Positions 1-5,493 of a DNA stretch of 10,503 nucleotides are shown here, in pieces. Each line of letters opens with the position of its first letter. Within the stretch, counting starts at the first letter, position 1. The stretch is from Caldifarciminota bacterium (lineage in GTDB: Bacteria > Hydrothermota > Tepidihabitantia > Tepidihabitantales > Tepidihabitantaceae): NCBI GenBank assembly GCA_903908785.1, contig CAIVTL010000586.1, positions 1-10,503 of the forward strand, read 5' to 3'. Under the pieces are notes generated by a model, which made no database searches, was not told the origin of the DNA, and saw nothing but the letters and a program-made list of their open reading frames with translations. The translations under genes were made by a program, and so were the position numbers.

Positions 1-63
1 ATTGAACCACAGAGCACACAGAGAATTGGAGCGTACGGAGCGGAATCCCGGCCTTCACCCACT

Positions 64-125
64 CTGTACTACAAGCGTGCAGGATCGTCGCTTTCGCGAC
101 GTTGTTTCTCTCCTCCGCCTCTGTC
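64..125. repeat. 62-bp direct repeat with internal hairpin, copy 1
   Basis: This copy matches 279-340 at about 52 of 62 positions with no gaps. It carries a perfect 6-bp hairpin: CGTCGC at 86-91, loop TTTC, GCGACG at 96-101. The flanks are unrelated apart from the short ATCTGT-type words that surround copy 2. No reading frame explains the similarity. It could be a dispersed repeat or a small structured element; only two copies are visible here. Confidence 0.65.
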
Positions 126-152
126 TTCGTGCCGGATTCCGTCTCCGGACAT

Positions 153-201
153 CTTGACATTTGACATTTGCCTTTTGACCTTTGACTTGCGACCTACGAG
201 G
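153..201. repeat. Heptamer array, TTTGAC word
   Basis: Seven consecutive 7-nt units in exact phase from position 153: cttgaca, tttgaca, tttgcct, tttgacc, tttgact, tgcgacc, tacgagg. The last units drift away from the word while keeping the step. No spacer separates the units, so this is a degenerate tandem array, not CRISPR. Confidence 0.75.
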
Positions 202-210
202 CCACGCTGT

Positions 211-240
211 GTCCATCTGCGTTCATCTGTGGTTGATCCC
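211..240. repeat. Decamer array, ATCTGCGT word
   Basis: 10-nt units gtccatctgc, gttcatctgt and ggttgatccc lie in exact phase. Read on the minus strand they give the word GATGAACGCA/GATGGACACA. The same word recurs at 551-580, and in the opposite orientation at 4311-4340. Confidence 0.65.
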
Positions 241-267
241 CTCCGGTCTTCGGCGTCCTAACCCAGA

Positions 268-285
268 ATCTGCGTAATCTGTACT
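268..285. repeat. Nonamer pair AATCTGCGT / AATCTGTAC
   Basis: Two 9-nt units lie head to tail immediately before and into the 62-bp repeat copy 2. The same nonamer (AATCTGTGT, AATCTGTGG) appears at 431-448. Short, but the word clearly recurs. Confidence 0.5.
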
Positions 286-340
286 GCAAGGCCGCAACAT
301 CATCGTTTTCGCGACGATGTTTCTCTCCGCCGCCTCTGTC
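279..340. repeat. 62-bp direct repeat with internal hairpin, copy 2
   Basis: Second copy of the element at 64-125, about 84% identical. The loop TTTC and right arm GCGACG are retained. The left arm has changed (CATCGT), giving one mismatch and one G-T pair. An outer helix ACATC (297-301) with GATGT (316-320) is possible in this copy. The hairpin potential is therefore partly kept despite substitutions. Confidence 0.6.
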
Positions 341-430
341 CTGAGGCCATTTGGGTCTTGAAAACCGTCGTCAAGTACCGCCCCCGGCGACGCAATGCTC
401 GGGTTCGGGTCGGGACTCAATCTGTACTAC

Positions 431-461
431 AATCTGTGTAATCTGTGGATAGTCCTTTCCG
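431..461. repeat. Nonamer pair and 22-bp direct repeat, copy 1
   Basis: Nonamers AATCTGTGT (431-439) and AATCTGTGG (440-448) are adjacent. The second begins a 22-nt segment, 440-461, that recurs at 622-643 with a single difference (TTT versus TCT near its end). Confidence 0.6.
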
Positions 462-470
462 CGTCCGCCA

Positions 471-511
471 TTCTCGCTTCTGACATCTAGCCTCTGGCTT
501 CTGACTTCGTC
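471..511. repeat. Heptamer array, TTCTGAC word (reverse of GTCAGAA)
   Basis: Units in exact 7-nt phase from 471: ttctcgc, ttctgac, atctagc, ctctggc, ttctgac, ttcgtcg. Read on the minus strand this is the GTCAGAA / GCTAGAT family found in plus orientation at 1647, 4250, 4347 and 8362. Confidence 0.75.
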
Positions 512-550
512 GGCCGAGACCCCTCCTCGGCGTCGGGGCGACATTTCGTG

Positions 551-580
551 TCATCTGCGTCCATCTGCGTTCATCTGCGG
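551..580. repeat. Decamer array, (T/C)CATCTGCGT
   Basis: Three perfect-phase 10-mers: tcatctgcgt, ccatctgcgt, tcatctgcgg. Only one or two positions differ between units. Same family as 211-240 and 4311-4340. Confidence 0.75.
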
Positions 581-621
581 TTACGTCGGGTTTGGTTGCG
601 GCCTCCGAGGCCGCGCCATGA

Positions 622-643
622 AATCTGTGGATAGTCCTCTCCG
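622..643. repeat. 22-bp direct repeat, copy 2
   Basis: Repeat of 440-461 with one substitution, beginning with the AATCTGTGG word. About 180 bp separates the copies. Confidence 0.6.
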
Positions 644-656
644 GTGACTTTGCGGG

Positions 657-684
657 GTGCATTATTCCGGGGCCGAAAGGCAGC
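657..684. repeat. Short direct repeat GTGCATTAT...GGGGCC, copy 1
   Basis: A 28-nt segment that recurs as a 25-nt version at 771-795. Both begin GTGCATTAT, contain CGGGGCC and end AGGCAGC, with small length differences between these blocks. No gene association is visible. Confidence 0.55.
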
Positions 685-696
685 GCCGCTTCGCGG

Positions 697-731
697 AAAC
701 CCCAAATCCCAAACCCCAAATCCCCAACGAG
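697..731. repeat. Heptamer array, AAATCCC / AAACCCC word
   Basis: Five units in exact 7-nt phase: aaacccc, aaatccc, aaacccc, aaatccc, caacgag. The same word family occurs at 5451-5492 and, in reverse orientation, at 6977-7032 in front of tyrS. Confidence 0.75.
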
Positions 732-770
732 AATCTGCGCGGGCTGCGGATACACGGCAACTTAGCAGGT

Positions 771-795
771 GTGCATTATCTCGGGGCCAGGCAGC
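771..795. repeat. Short direct repeat GTGCATTAT...GGGGCC, copy 2
   Basis: Second copy of the 657-684 segment, slightly shorter. The two copies bracket the AAATCCC heptamer array at 697-731. Confidence 0.55.
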
Positions 796-934
796 AGTCG
801 TCTCTTCGCTTCACGCAGGGTCAGGCCGTGGCGTCGGTCTCCTATACCAAGTAGTATACAGGCCGTCCGGCCGGCTTTCGAGCCTATCCGACAGCGGCTC
901 CGACGGTTAGGCGGAGGAGCCGCAACTCAACGCC

Positions 935-1520
935 CGGTGGGGAAGATGGTCTCCCATGTTGTGTTCGACGAGGTCCTTGCCGTCGTGGCCAAGGCCGCGT
1001 TTAAGGCCGCGCTCGACTGGGCGACCACGGCGGCGGCGGCGGCGGTGATGAGTGCGGTGATGGGCTGGGTCTTGGCCGCGGTTTGGACCGAGGTTTTGAC
1101 CCCGGTTTTGGCCGCCGCGTTCCGCGCCGCGGCTCGGTGCGCTGGTGCCGCCGCTGGCCTCGCCCTCTGCCCCGTTGTCTGGCTCGCCATTGGTATGGCC
1201 GCTTCGAGAACCGCGTTCGGCGTCGCTTTGGGTACCGAGTTTGCCGGTTGAGGTTGAGGTAGAGGCAAAGGTTAAGGCTGAGGTTCAGACCAAGGAATGG
1301 GTTGAGGTTTAGGTTGAGGTTTAGGTTGAGGTTTGGACCAGCATTTGAATTGAGCAATGAACGAACTTCTTCCGCGAGCAATGCGAGAGGCAGTTTTGTG
1401 AGTGATTGGCGAAACTTTGGACGGAGCTTTGATTCAAGCCTTCAGGTGAGCGCTTGAATTAGCTTTCCGGTGAACTTTCGGATGAGCGCTCTAGGAAGTT
1501 TCCCGGCGAGCTCTCGAGCG
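935..1520. repeat. Degenerate 12-nt period array (about 560-590 bp)
   Basis: Cutting the sequence every 12 nt from about 935-959 gives successive related words: a first block like CGGTTTTGGCCG or CCGCGTTCGGCG (clear at 1067-1126 and 1199-1246), a middle block like AGGTTTAGGTTG (1245-1340), and a last block alternating AGCTTTCCGGTG and AGCGCTTGAATT types (1341-1520). Only one 2-nt phase shift, near 1245, is needed over about 48 units. Twelve nt is four codons, so open frames show tetrapeptide periodicity: Ala/Val-rich on plus up to 1251, Asn-Leu runs on minus around 1250-1330. However, no frame is open through the whole block: the plus frame has repeated TGA in the unit after 1249 and the minus frame stops at 1442. 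I therefore call it a repeat, not a gene. Confidence 0.75.
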
Positions 1521-1646
1521 CGGTTTTTACTGCGAGTCAGAGAGTTCGTCAGTTAGCGTTAGCAGTAGCAGAGGTCGGTCTTGGCGATTGGTAGTGGGGT
1601 CAGGGGCGAAGGAGGAAGGATGAGGGCGGAACGGGCGAAGCCAGAT

Positions 1647-1681
1647 GTCAGAAGCTAGACGTAAGAAGTCAGAAGTGAAAC
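1647..1681. repeat. Heptamer array, GTCAGAA word
   Basis: Exact 7-nt phase: gtcagaa, gctagac, gtaagaa, gtcagaa, gtgaaac. This matches the minus-strand array at 471-511 in both word and unit order (GTCAGAA with a GCTAGA-type unit between). Confidence 0.7.
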
Positions 1682-1691
1682 CGGAAGTGCT

Positions 1692-1715
1692 CCAGTGCTC
1701 TAGTGGTCAAGTGGA
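1692..1715. repeat. Octamer array, CCAGTGCT-like
   Basis: Three 8-nt units ccagtgct, ctagtggt and caagtgga lie in phase. Short and degenerate; included because it follows the same pattern as its neighbours. Confidence 0.4.
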
Positions 1716-1796
1716 GGAGGGGAAAGGGGAAATGGTAAAGGTGGAAGGAAGCGCTTCAGCGGTCGAGTGTTAGGAACAGGGATAGAGAGAGCGAGG

Positions 1797-1860
1797 GACC
1801 AAGGGGTCGAGGGGCGAGGGGTGATGGACAACGATGAGTGATGAGCGCTGAGTGATGAGT
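1797..1860. repeat. Two heptamer arrays, GGGGCGA and GATGAGT words
   Basis: From 1797: gaccaag, gggtcga, ggggcga, ggggtga, tggacaa. After a 1-nt slip, from 1833: gatgagt, gatgagc, gctgagt, gatgagt. The second word resembles the GAATGAG array at 3285-3326. The arrays end about 40 bp before the stop of the minus-strand gene at 1903. Confidence 0.65.
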
Positions 1861-1902
1861 GGCGGATGTGGCGGAGGAGGGAAGGAGGCGGGAAACCGGA
1901 GG

Positions 1903-3228
1903 TCAGGCCGATGCGGAGGGTTGGGCCAGGCGGATGTTGATTGCCCGCCAGGTTTCTGCGTTGATGAAGTGGTTGAAGGAGGGTGCTGCGTCGAAGGTAA
2001 CTTCGCTGCCCGGTTTGCCTCGTTCCGGCATGTCGGCCGGCGCGCAGGCAACCACGAATCCGTTCGCCGTTCGGACGGTCCACCCGGCAGATTGGAGTTG
2101 CAGCGTTCCGAGAAGCCCGTTCTGTACGCGCCGCGTGTGGTCTGCGTCGCGCCGGAGTTCGATGTGCCGGTTGGCCTCGCGGCTCCAGATTTCCATGCAG
2201 TCCCGGATGGTGTTCGGGTCGTGGGCGTAGTCTTTGCCCGGGTCGGTGCAGCCGGCCTCGGCCGCGGCCTCCAGGACGAAGAGCCGGGGCGGGACGGTCC
2301 AGCCGGAGTCGCGGAACTGCCTGAGGGCGAACCGCAGTTGCTTGAGCGCGATGCCGTTCCACCCGATTCTGAGCATCAGGTCCGAGAGTTCGACCATCAT
2401 CATTCCGGTCTGGCTCGGCGCGTCGCTGTAGAGCAGCGCCCGGCAGAAAAGGACCATCGCTGCCCGGATTTCACCGAGGTCACGCAGGAGTCGGGCGGCT
2501 TCCGCGAACGCCCAGCGCCCGGATGGCAGTTTCCGTCCGAACTCCGCGCAGATGGCGAGGGCGTCGTGCGGGCTGTCGAGCATGAGGTAAGCGTCGAGTT
2601 TATGCAGCAGGAACCGGTCGCGTTCGGGCGGAAGCGGTTCCGGCATTTTGTCGAGCAGGAGGAGCGCGGCCGCGGCCCGGCCGGTGCCGAGCAGCGCCTG
2701 CAGCAGGCAGTCGTACCAGGATGCCTGCGGGCTGAGTTCGCCGTCTCGCCCGGGGCGCCGGGCCTCGCGGAGCTTGGGCGGGTCGGACTGTGTTGCCCGG
2801 GTCTTGACCAGGTCCCACTGCCGCGCCCGGGCGGCCTCTTCCATCAACGCGAGCCTGACCAGAGGCCATCTCCATTTCAGACCTGCGTTCAGCAGGGGCT
2901 GGGCGCAGGCCTCGAGCTTTTCCAACGGGCAGTCGGGGTCACGCCGGAGAAACCGGCCGTGCAGCCAGGCTTTCAGGACCTGTTGGTGGCAGACCGGCGA
3001 GTCCGGGAACAGCCGGCTGAGTTCGTCCGCGAGCGGCAGGGCTTCGGTGTGGCGTCCCAGCCGGCGCAGGCATTTGAGGAGCGCGGCTCCGGCTTCCGGT
3101 TCACGGGTGCGGCGCCAGAGTTCGGCATAGGCCGCGGCCGCCGGCTCGTGGTCCCCGGTGTCCAGCAAAGCCTGCGCGGCGAGCCCGAGTTGGTCCAGCG
3201 GGGTCTGCTCGACAGTGTCCGCGTTCAT
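1903..3228 (-). CDS. TPR-like helical protein with cold-shock-like C-terminus
   Basis: The 441-residue product is not one I can name. Residues about 10-330 are helix-pair rich, with TPR-like spacing (for example LLDTGDHEPAAAAYAEL at 21-37 and later Leu/Ala-rich pairs), which suggests a protein-binding solenoid. There is no signal peptide or membrane segment, so a cytoplasmic location is likely. Residues about 371-435 look like a small beta-barrel: G-x-L start, NGFVV near 389-393, PGSEVTF near 406-412, and AINIRL near 429-434, the layout of cold-shock/S1-type OB folds. That assignment is inferred from pattern only. I chose the ATG at 3226-3228; an in-frame TTG at 3262-3264 would add 12 residues. 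Neither start has a Shine-Dalgarno sequence. The gene lies 108 bp downstream of the Fe-S gene on the same strand and may be co-transcribed with it. Confidence 0.8.
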   Translation of the reverse strand: MNADTVEQTPLDQLGLAAQALLDTGDHEPAAAAYAELWRRTREPEAGAALLKCLRRLGRHTEALPLADELSRLFPDSPVCHQQVLKAWLHGRFLRRDPDCPLEKLEACAQPLLNAGLKWRWPLVRLALMEEAARARQWDLVKTRATQSDPPKLREARRPGRDGELSPQASWYDCLLQALLGTGRAAAALLLLDKMPEPLPPERDRFLLHKLDAYLMLDSPHDALAICAEFGRKLPSGRWAFAEAARLLRDLGEIRAAMVLFCRALLYSDAPSQTGMMMVELSDLMLRIGWNGIALKQLRFALRQFRDSGWTVPPRLFVLEAAAEAGCTDPGKDYAHDPNTIRDCMEIWSREANRHIELRRDADHTRRVQNGLLGTLQLQSAGWTVRTANGFVVACAPADMPERGKPGSEVTFDAAPSFNHFINAETWRAINIRLAQPSASA

Positions 3229-3284
3229 GGGAGGATTTTTAGCAGAATCCGGGCCGGGTGTCAATCTCGGCGGCGAGGCAGGAG

Positions 3285-3326
3285 GAGGGAGGTAGCAGGA
3301 ATGAGGAATGAGGAGTGAGGAAGGAG
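3285..3326. repeat. Heptamer array, GAATGAG word
   Basis: Exact 7-nt phase: gagggag, gtagcag, gaatgag, gaatgag, gagtgag, gaaggag. It fills most of the 108-bp gap between two minus-strand genes and ends 10 bp short of the upstream gene's stop at 3337. Confidence 0.7.
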
Positions 3327-3336
3327 GACCGTCCGG

Positions 3337-4182
3337 CTACCAGGTTGTCGCCACGTCGGCGGTGGTGGCGCGCGGTTCGAGGGAGAGGGCGGCGGGGGCG
3401 CAGGCGGTGCGGCATATGCCGCAACCCCAGCATTTCTTGCGGTCGACGATTACGCCGGCTTGACGCGGGGCGGCGGTGATTGCACCGAAGGGGCAGCGTT
3501 TGACGCAGCGGCGGCAGCCGGTGCAGAGTTCCTCGTTGCGGCGGATAACGTCTTCGCCCTTCCACATAATGCGCACGCCGCCGCGGAGTTGGAGTTTCAT
3601 CGCCATGCACCCGCTGGGCAGGTCGCAGTTGCAGAGGCCGGCGATGAAGGGGGTGATGAAAGTCCATGCCGTGTGGCAGAGCCCACGCTCTTCGGCGCTC
3701 TTCAGGTACGCTATGGCCTGTTCTTTGGTGAGCCGATCGAATCCTTGGGAAGCCGGGCCGCCGGAATAGTCACGAAAGCCCTCTGCCAAGAGCCCGTCGT
3801 GCTTGTTCACCGTCATGACGATGCAGCAGGACTCGGCGTTGGACTTGGGCTGCATCGCGCCGCGGCAGACGCACGGCAGGCGCGTGATGTTCGTGGCGAT
3901 GTCGAGGATTCCCGCGCACTCCTCGATTGGCACCGGCTGGCCGAAGTGATGCTTCTGCGCCGCGGCTTCGGGCCGGCGGGTGAACCACTTTCTGGCCGGC
4001 CTGGGGATGAAGCGCAGCGCCGCGAGCCCGGCATTGGCCGTGCGCCGGTTGGCCTCGAAGTTGCGGATGAAGTCAACAATGAACCCGCGGCGGCGCAGGT
4101 CCGACTCGAGGTCCATGGCATAGTTCTGGGCATTCGCATACCAGCGCTTGCCCTCGCCGTGCTGGACGCAGAAGTTACACAT
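3337..4182 (-). CDS. Cys-rich 4Fe-4S binding protein
   Basis: The 281-residue soluble protein has 19 cysteines. The C-terminal third is a bacterial-type ferredoxin domain with two canonical [4Fe-4S] motifs: C220-x2-C223-x2-C226-x3-C230 followed by Pro, and C251-x2-C254-x2-C257-x3-C261. The first 200 residues add conserved-looking Cys groups: CNFC at 2-5, CVC at 104-106, CC at 119-120, and CNC at 184-186 with C192 (CDLPSGC), which could bind another cluster or metal. I believe similar stand-alone proteins beginning M-C-N-x-C exist in anaerobes, but I know no assigned reaction, so electron transfer or redox sensing is inference. The start is the ATG at 4180-4182, since residues 2 and 5 are the first Cys pair. 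No good Shine-Dalgarno sequence precedes it. Downstream on the same strand is the TPR-like gene. Confidence 0.88.
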   Translation of the reverse strand: MCNFCVQHGEGKRWYANAQNYAMDLESDLRRRGFIVDFIRNFEANRRTANAGLAALRFIPRPARKWFTRRPEAAAQKHHFGQPVPIEECAGILDIATNITRLPCVCRGAMQPKSNAESCCIVMTVNKHDGLLAEGFRDYSGGPASQGFDRLTKEQAIAYLKSAEERGLCHTAWTFITPFIAGLCNCDLPSGCMAMKLQLRGGVRIMWKGEDVIRRNEELCTGCRRCVKRCPFGAITAAPRQAGVIVDRKKCWGCGICRTACAPAALSLEPRATTADVATTW

Positions 4183-4249
4183 TACGTTTCATTCTAGCGG
4201 TTGGAAGTGAGGAATCAACCACGGATGCACTGATGGCGGGTTCGGATAA

Positions 4250-4284
4250 TTCAGAGTGCAGAAATCAGAGACCAGAATTCAGAA
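4250..4284. repeat. Heptamer array, NNCAGAA word
   Basis: Exact 7-nt phase: ttcagag, tgcagaa, atcagag, accagaa, ttcagaa. Same family as 4347-4388 and 8362-8396. Units 2-4 (TGCAGAN, NNCAGAG, ACCAGAA) also occur there in a similar order. Confidence 0.78.
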
Positions 4285-4310
4285 CGCCGGGGCGCAGGGA
4301 ATCAACCACG

Positions 4311-4340
4311 GATGGACACAGATGAACACTGATGTGGCTT
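4311..4340. repeat. Decamer array, GATGGACACA word
   Basis: 10-nt units gatggacaca, gatgaacact and gatgtggctt follow ATCAACCACG. This is the reverse-oriented counterpart of 211-240 and 551-580. A shorter related copy, CAACCACGGATGCACTGATGG, lies at about 4216-4236. Confidence 0.7.
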
Positions 4341-4346
4341 GGAGAA

Positions 4347-4419
4347 TTCAGAAGTCAGATACCAGAGACCAGAATGCAGAAGTCAGAAGCGGCGGACAGC
4401 GATTGGCGAATGGCGAACG
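4347..4419. repeat. Heptamer arrays, GTCAGAA then GCGAATG words
   Basis: From 4347 in exact 7-nt phase: ttcagaa, gtcagat, accagag, accagaa, tgcagaa, gtcagaa. After a G/C-rich break a second array starts at 4399: gcgattg, gcgaatg, gcgaacg. A plus-strand open frame across it simply translates these words and is not a credible gene. Confidence 0.75.
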
Positions 4420-4438
4420 GTAGACTTCTGTTCTGATT

Positions 4439-4576
4439 CTTGGGCCAGAACCGACATTGAGCCACGAAAGCACTCACGAAAGCACGAAACGGATGGGTGT
4501 GGCATGACTCTGGTCCGTTTCATCCGATTTCGTGTCTTCGCGGCCATCAATCTCGGGATCAGGGTCTTGGGCCAGA
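4439..4576. repeat. Inverted-repeat segment bounded by 11-nt direct repeats
   Basis: CACGAAAG-type words at 4463-4495 run into GAAACGGA (4486-4493), whose exact complement TCCGTTTC lies at 4514-4521 (8-bp stem, 20-nt loop). The CACGAAA...CGGATG word also recurs in reverse at about 4521-4540. The direct repeat CTTGGGCCAGA occurs at 4439-4449 and 4566-4576, on either side. This could be a small inserted element with a target duplication, or chance reuse of words. Confidence 0.45.
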
Positions 4577-4611
4577 CGTGACTCTGTTTCTGGTTCTGCT
4601 ATGCTTAGATA

Positions 4612-4809
4612 ATGGTCAAGAACGCGGCGGCGCTCGCGCGGTTCGAGACGGAATTCGTCCGTAGCGAGCCGGCCGACTTCGGTCGCAACCTCGCCATCGT
4701 TGAGGCGCTGGCGCAGGAGGCAATAGCCCTGGGCGTGTTCCGGCGGCAGGACCCACTTGAAGGCATCGAGACCATCGTCCGCGTGGCCCGGGCAGTCAAC
4801 GGTGTTTGA
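4612..4809 (+). CDS. Small protein paired with nucleotidyltransferase
   Basis: A 65-residue protein, mostly helical, with the pattern F-x2-EF...DFGRNLAIVEALAQEAIALGVF...DPLEGIETIVRVARAVNGV. I recognise this layout (an Ile-Val-Glu-Ala-Leu helix, an A-x-x-LGVF turn, then PLEGIE and a final R-V-A-R-x-x-N) from small uncharacterised proteins encoded just ahead of nucleotidyltransferase genes. That is from memory, not a search. The ATG at 4612 has no Shine-Dalgarno sequence. A TATGCT-like -10 hexamer at 4600-4605 would make the message almost leaderless. Its stop overlaps the GTG of the next gene by 8 nt, so the two are likely translationally coupled. It could be a partner or antitoxin-like subunit, unproven. 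Confidence 0.75.
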   Translation: MVKNAAALARFETEFVRSEPADFGRNLAIVEALAQEAIALGVFRRQDPLEGIETIVRVARAVNGV

Positions 4810-5350
4810 AGCTCTACTAAAGCTCCTGGCCCGCGAGCTCGACCGGGCCCGAATCGCCTACATGGTCATCGGGGGCCAGGCGGTTCAGCTCTACGGCGAA
4901 CCCCGCATGACCCGCGACATTGACCTGACCCTCGGCCTCAGTAGCGAAGGGCTCGACCGCGTCCTCCGGGTGTGCGTTGCGTGCGGGCTCAAGCCCCTGC
5001 CCGCCGCCCCGGCGGAATTCGTGCGTGAGACCATGGTGCTGCCCGCGCTCGAAGAGCGAACCGGCATCAGGGTAGACTTCATTTTCTCGTTCACAGACTA
5101 TGAGCGGCAGGCAATCAGCCGCAGCCGGCAGGTTGAACTCAGCGGCGGCAGCGTGCGTTTCGCGGCGGTAGAAGACGTCCTCATCCACAAGCTCGTGGCC
5201 GGCCGGCCCCGCGACGTGGAGGATGCGCGCAGCATCGTCATCAAGAACCCCGGTCTCGACCGCGGCTACGTCGAGGATTGGCTTGGTGGATTCGACCGCG
5301 CGCTTGACCGCGACATCACTTCCTCGTTTCGCCTGCTCCTTAGAGCCTGA
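4802..5350 (+). CDS. AbiEii-like / DUF6036-like nucleotidyltransferase
   Basis: The 182-residue protein has the Pol-beta-type nucleotidyltransferase core: MVIGGQAVQLYGEPRMTRDIDLTLG gives the G24-G25 loop and the catalytic pair D39-x-D41. D92 in RVDFIFSF is the third acidic residue. EDVLIHK (124-130, with the conserved Lys) and a following RDVEDARSIV helix match AbiEii-like/DUF6036-type enzymes. These transfer a nucleotide to a protein or tRNA in several toxin-antitoxin or abortive-infection systems; the substrate here is unknown. I chose the GTG at 4802 because it lies 20 residues before the GG motif and overlaps the stop of the 65-residue partner; an in-frame ATG further upstream at 4757 lies inside that partner gene. 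No classic AbiEi antitoxin is visible. Confidence 0.85.
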   Translation: MFEALLKLLARELDRARIAYMVIGGQAVQLYGEPRMTRDIDLTLGLSSEGLDRVLRVCVACGLKPLPAAPAEFVRETMVLPALEERTGIRVDFIFSFTDYERQAISRSRQVELSGGSVRFAAVEDVLIHKLVAGRPRDVEDARSIVIKNPGLDRGYVEDWLGGFDRALDRDITSSFRLLLRA

Positions 5351-5374
5351 CCGCGGGGCGGGCGACACATTCCA

Positions 5375-5434
5375 GATTCGAGATTGTAGATTGAAGGTTG
5401 GCGCGTTGCGCGAGTGACGAGTTACGGGTTGCGC
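5375..5434. repeat. Heptamer array, GATTGTA to GTTACGG words
   Basis: From 5375 in 7-nt phase: gattcga, gattgta, gattgaa, ggttggc, gcgttgc. After a 4-nt slip (gcga) come gtgacga, gttacgg, gttgcgc. The word drifts from GATTNNA to GTTNCGN. Confidence 0.65.
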
Positions 5435-5450
5435 CCGCGCCGGGCGCGGG
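5434..5450. repeat. GC-only hairpin
   Basis: CCCGCGC (5434-5440), loop CGG, GCGCGGG (5444-5450) form a perfect 7-bp stem. It lies 84 bp after the nucleotidyltransferase stop and is followed by AAATCTC, not a T tract. It is therefore only a weak terminator candidate, and it sits between two heptamer arrays. Confidence 0.45.
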
Positions 5451-5492
5451 AAATCTCAAACTCCAAACCCCAAATCCCAAACTGCAAGACGG
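5451..5492. repeat. Heptamer array, AAATCCC word
   Basis: Six units in exact phase: aaatctc, aaactcc, aaacccc, aaatccc, aaactgc, aagacgg. Same word as 697-731 and, reversed, 6977-7032. Confidence 0.78.
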
Positions 5493-5493
5493 A

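Larger units (their letters stand above)
1..1902. other. Gene-poor region of stacked short-period repeats
   Basis: I find no convincing gene in these 1.9 kb. Open frames here are short, overlap on both strands, match nothing I recognise, and translate the repeats (for example Asn-Leu runs and Ala-rich stretches). The sequence is a mosaic of degenerate tandem words: nonamers and decamers (211-285, 431-448, 551-580), heptamers (153-201, 471-511, 697-731, 1647-1681, 1797-1860), a 12-nt array (about 935-1520) and three pairs of longer direct repeats. About 805-930 and 1521-1640 show nothing I can name. Confidence 0.7.

Noticed and set aside
769..1251. Plus-strand Ala/Val-rich open frame of 160 residues
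   Set aside because: It translates the 12-nt repeat and upstream non-coding words. It resembles no family, and the same block is open on the minus strand too. Possible as a tetrapeptide-repeat relic, but not supportable as a gene.
1245..1340. Telomere-like repeat (TTAGGT/TTGAGGT)
   Set aside because: The G-rich units are one stretch of a longer 12-nt array in a bacterial context, internal to the sequence.
1001..1381. Minus-strand open frame with Asn-Leu runs
   Set aside because: The runs come directly from the AGGTTTAGGTTG repeat. The start is a TTG without a Shine-Dalgarno sequence, and the rest is Arg/Pro-rich shadow sequence.
1852..3318. Plus-strand open frame of 488 residues
   Set aside because: It is antisense to the TPR-like gene. 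It has no recognisable domain, and its ends lie in repeats.
3460..4197. Plus-strand open frame of 245 residues
   Set aside because: Antisense shadow of the 4Fe-4S protein gene, whose Cys motifs are unmistakable on the minus strand.
4339..4581. Plus-strand open frame of 80 residues before the nucleotidyltransferase pair
   Set aside because: It is made of translated CAGAA and CACGAAAG words and the inverted repeat. No family resemblance.
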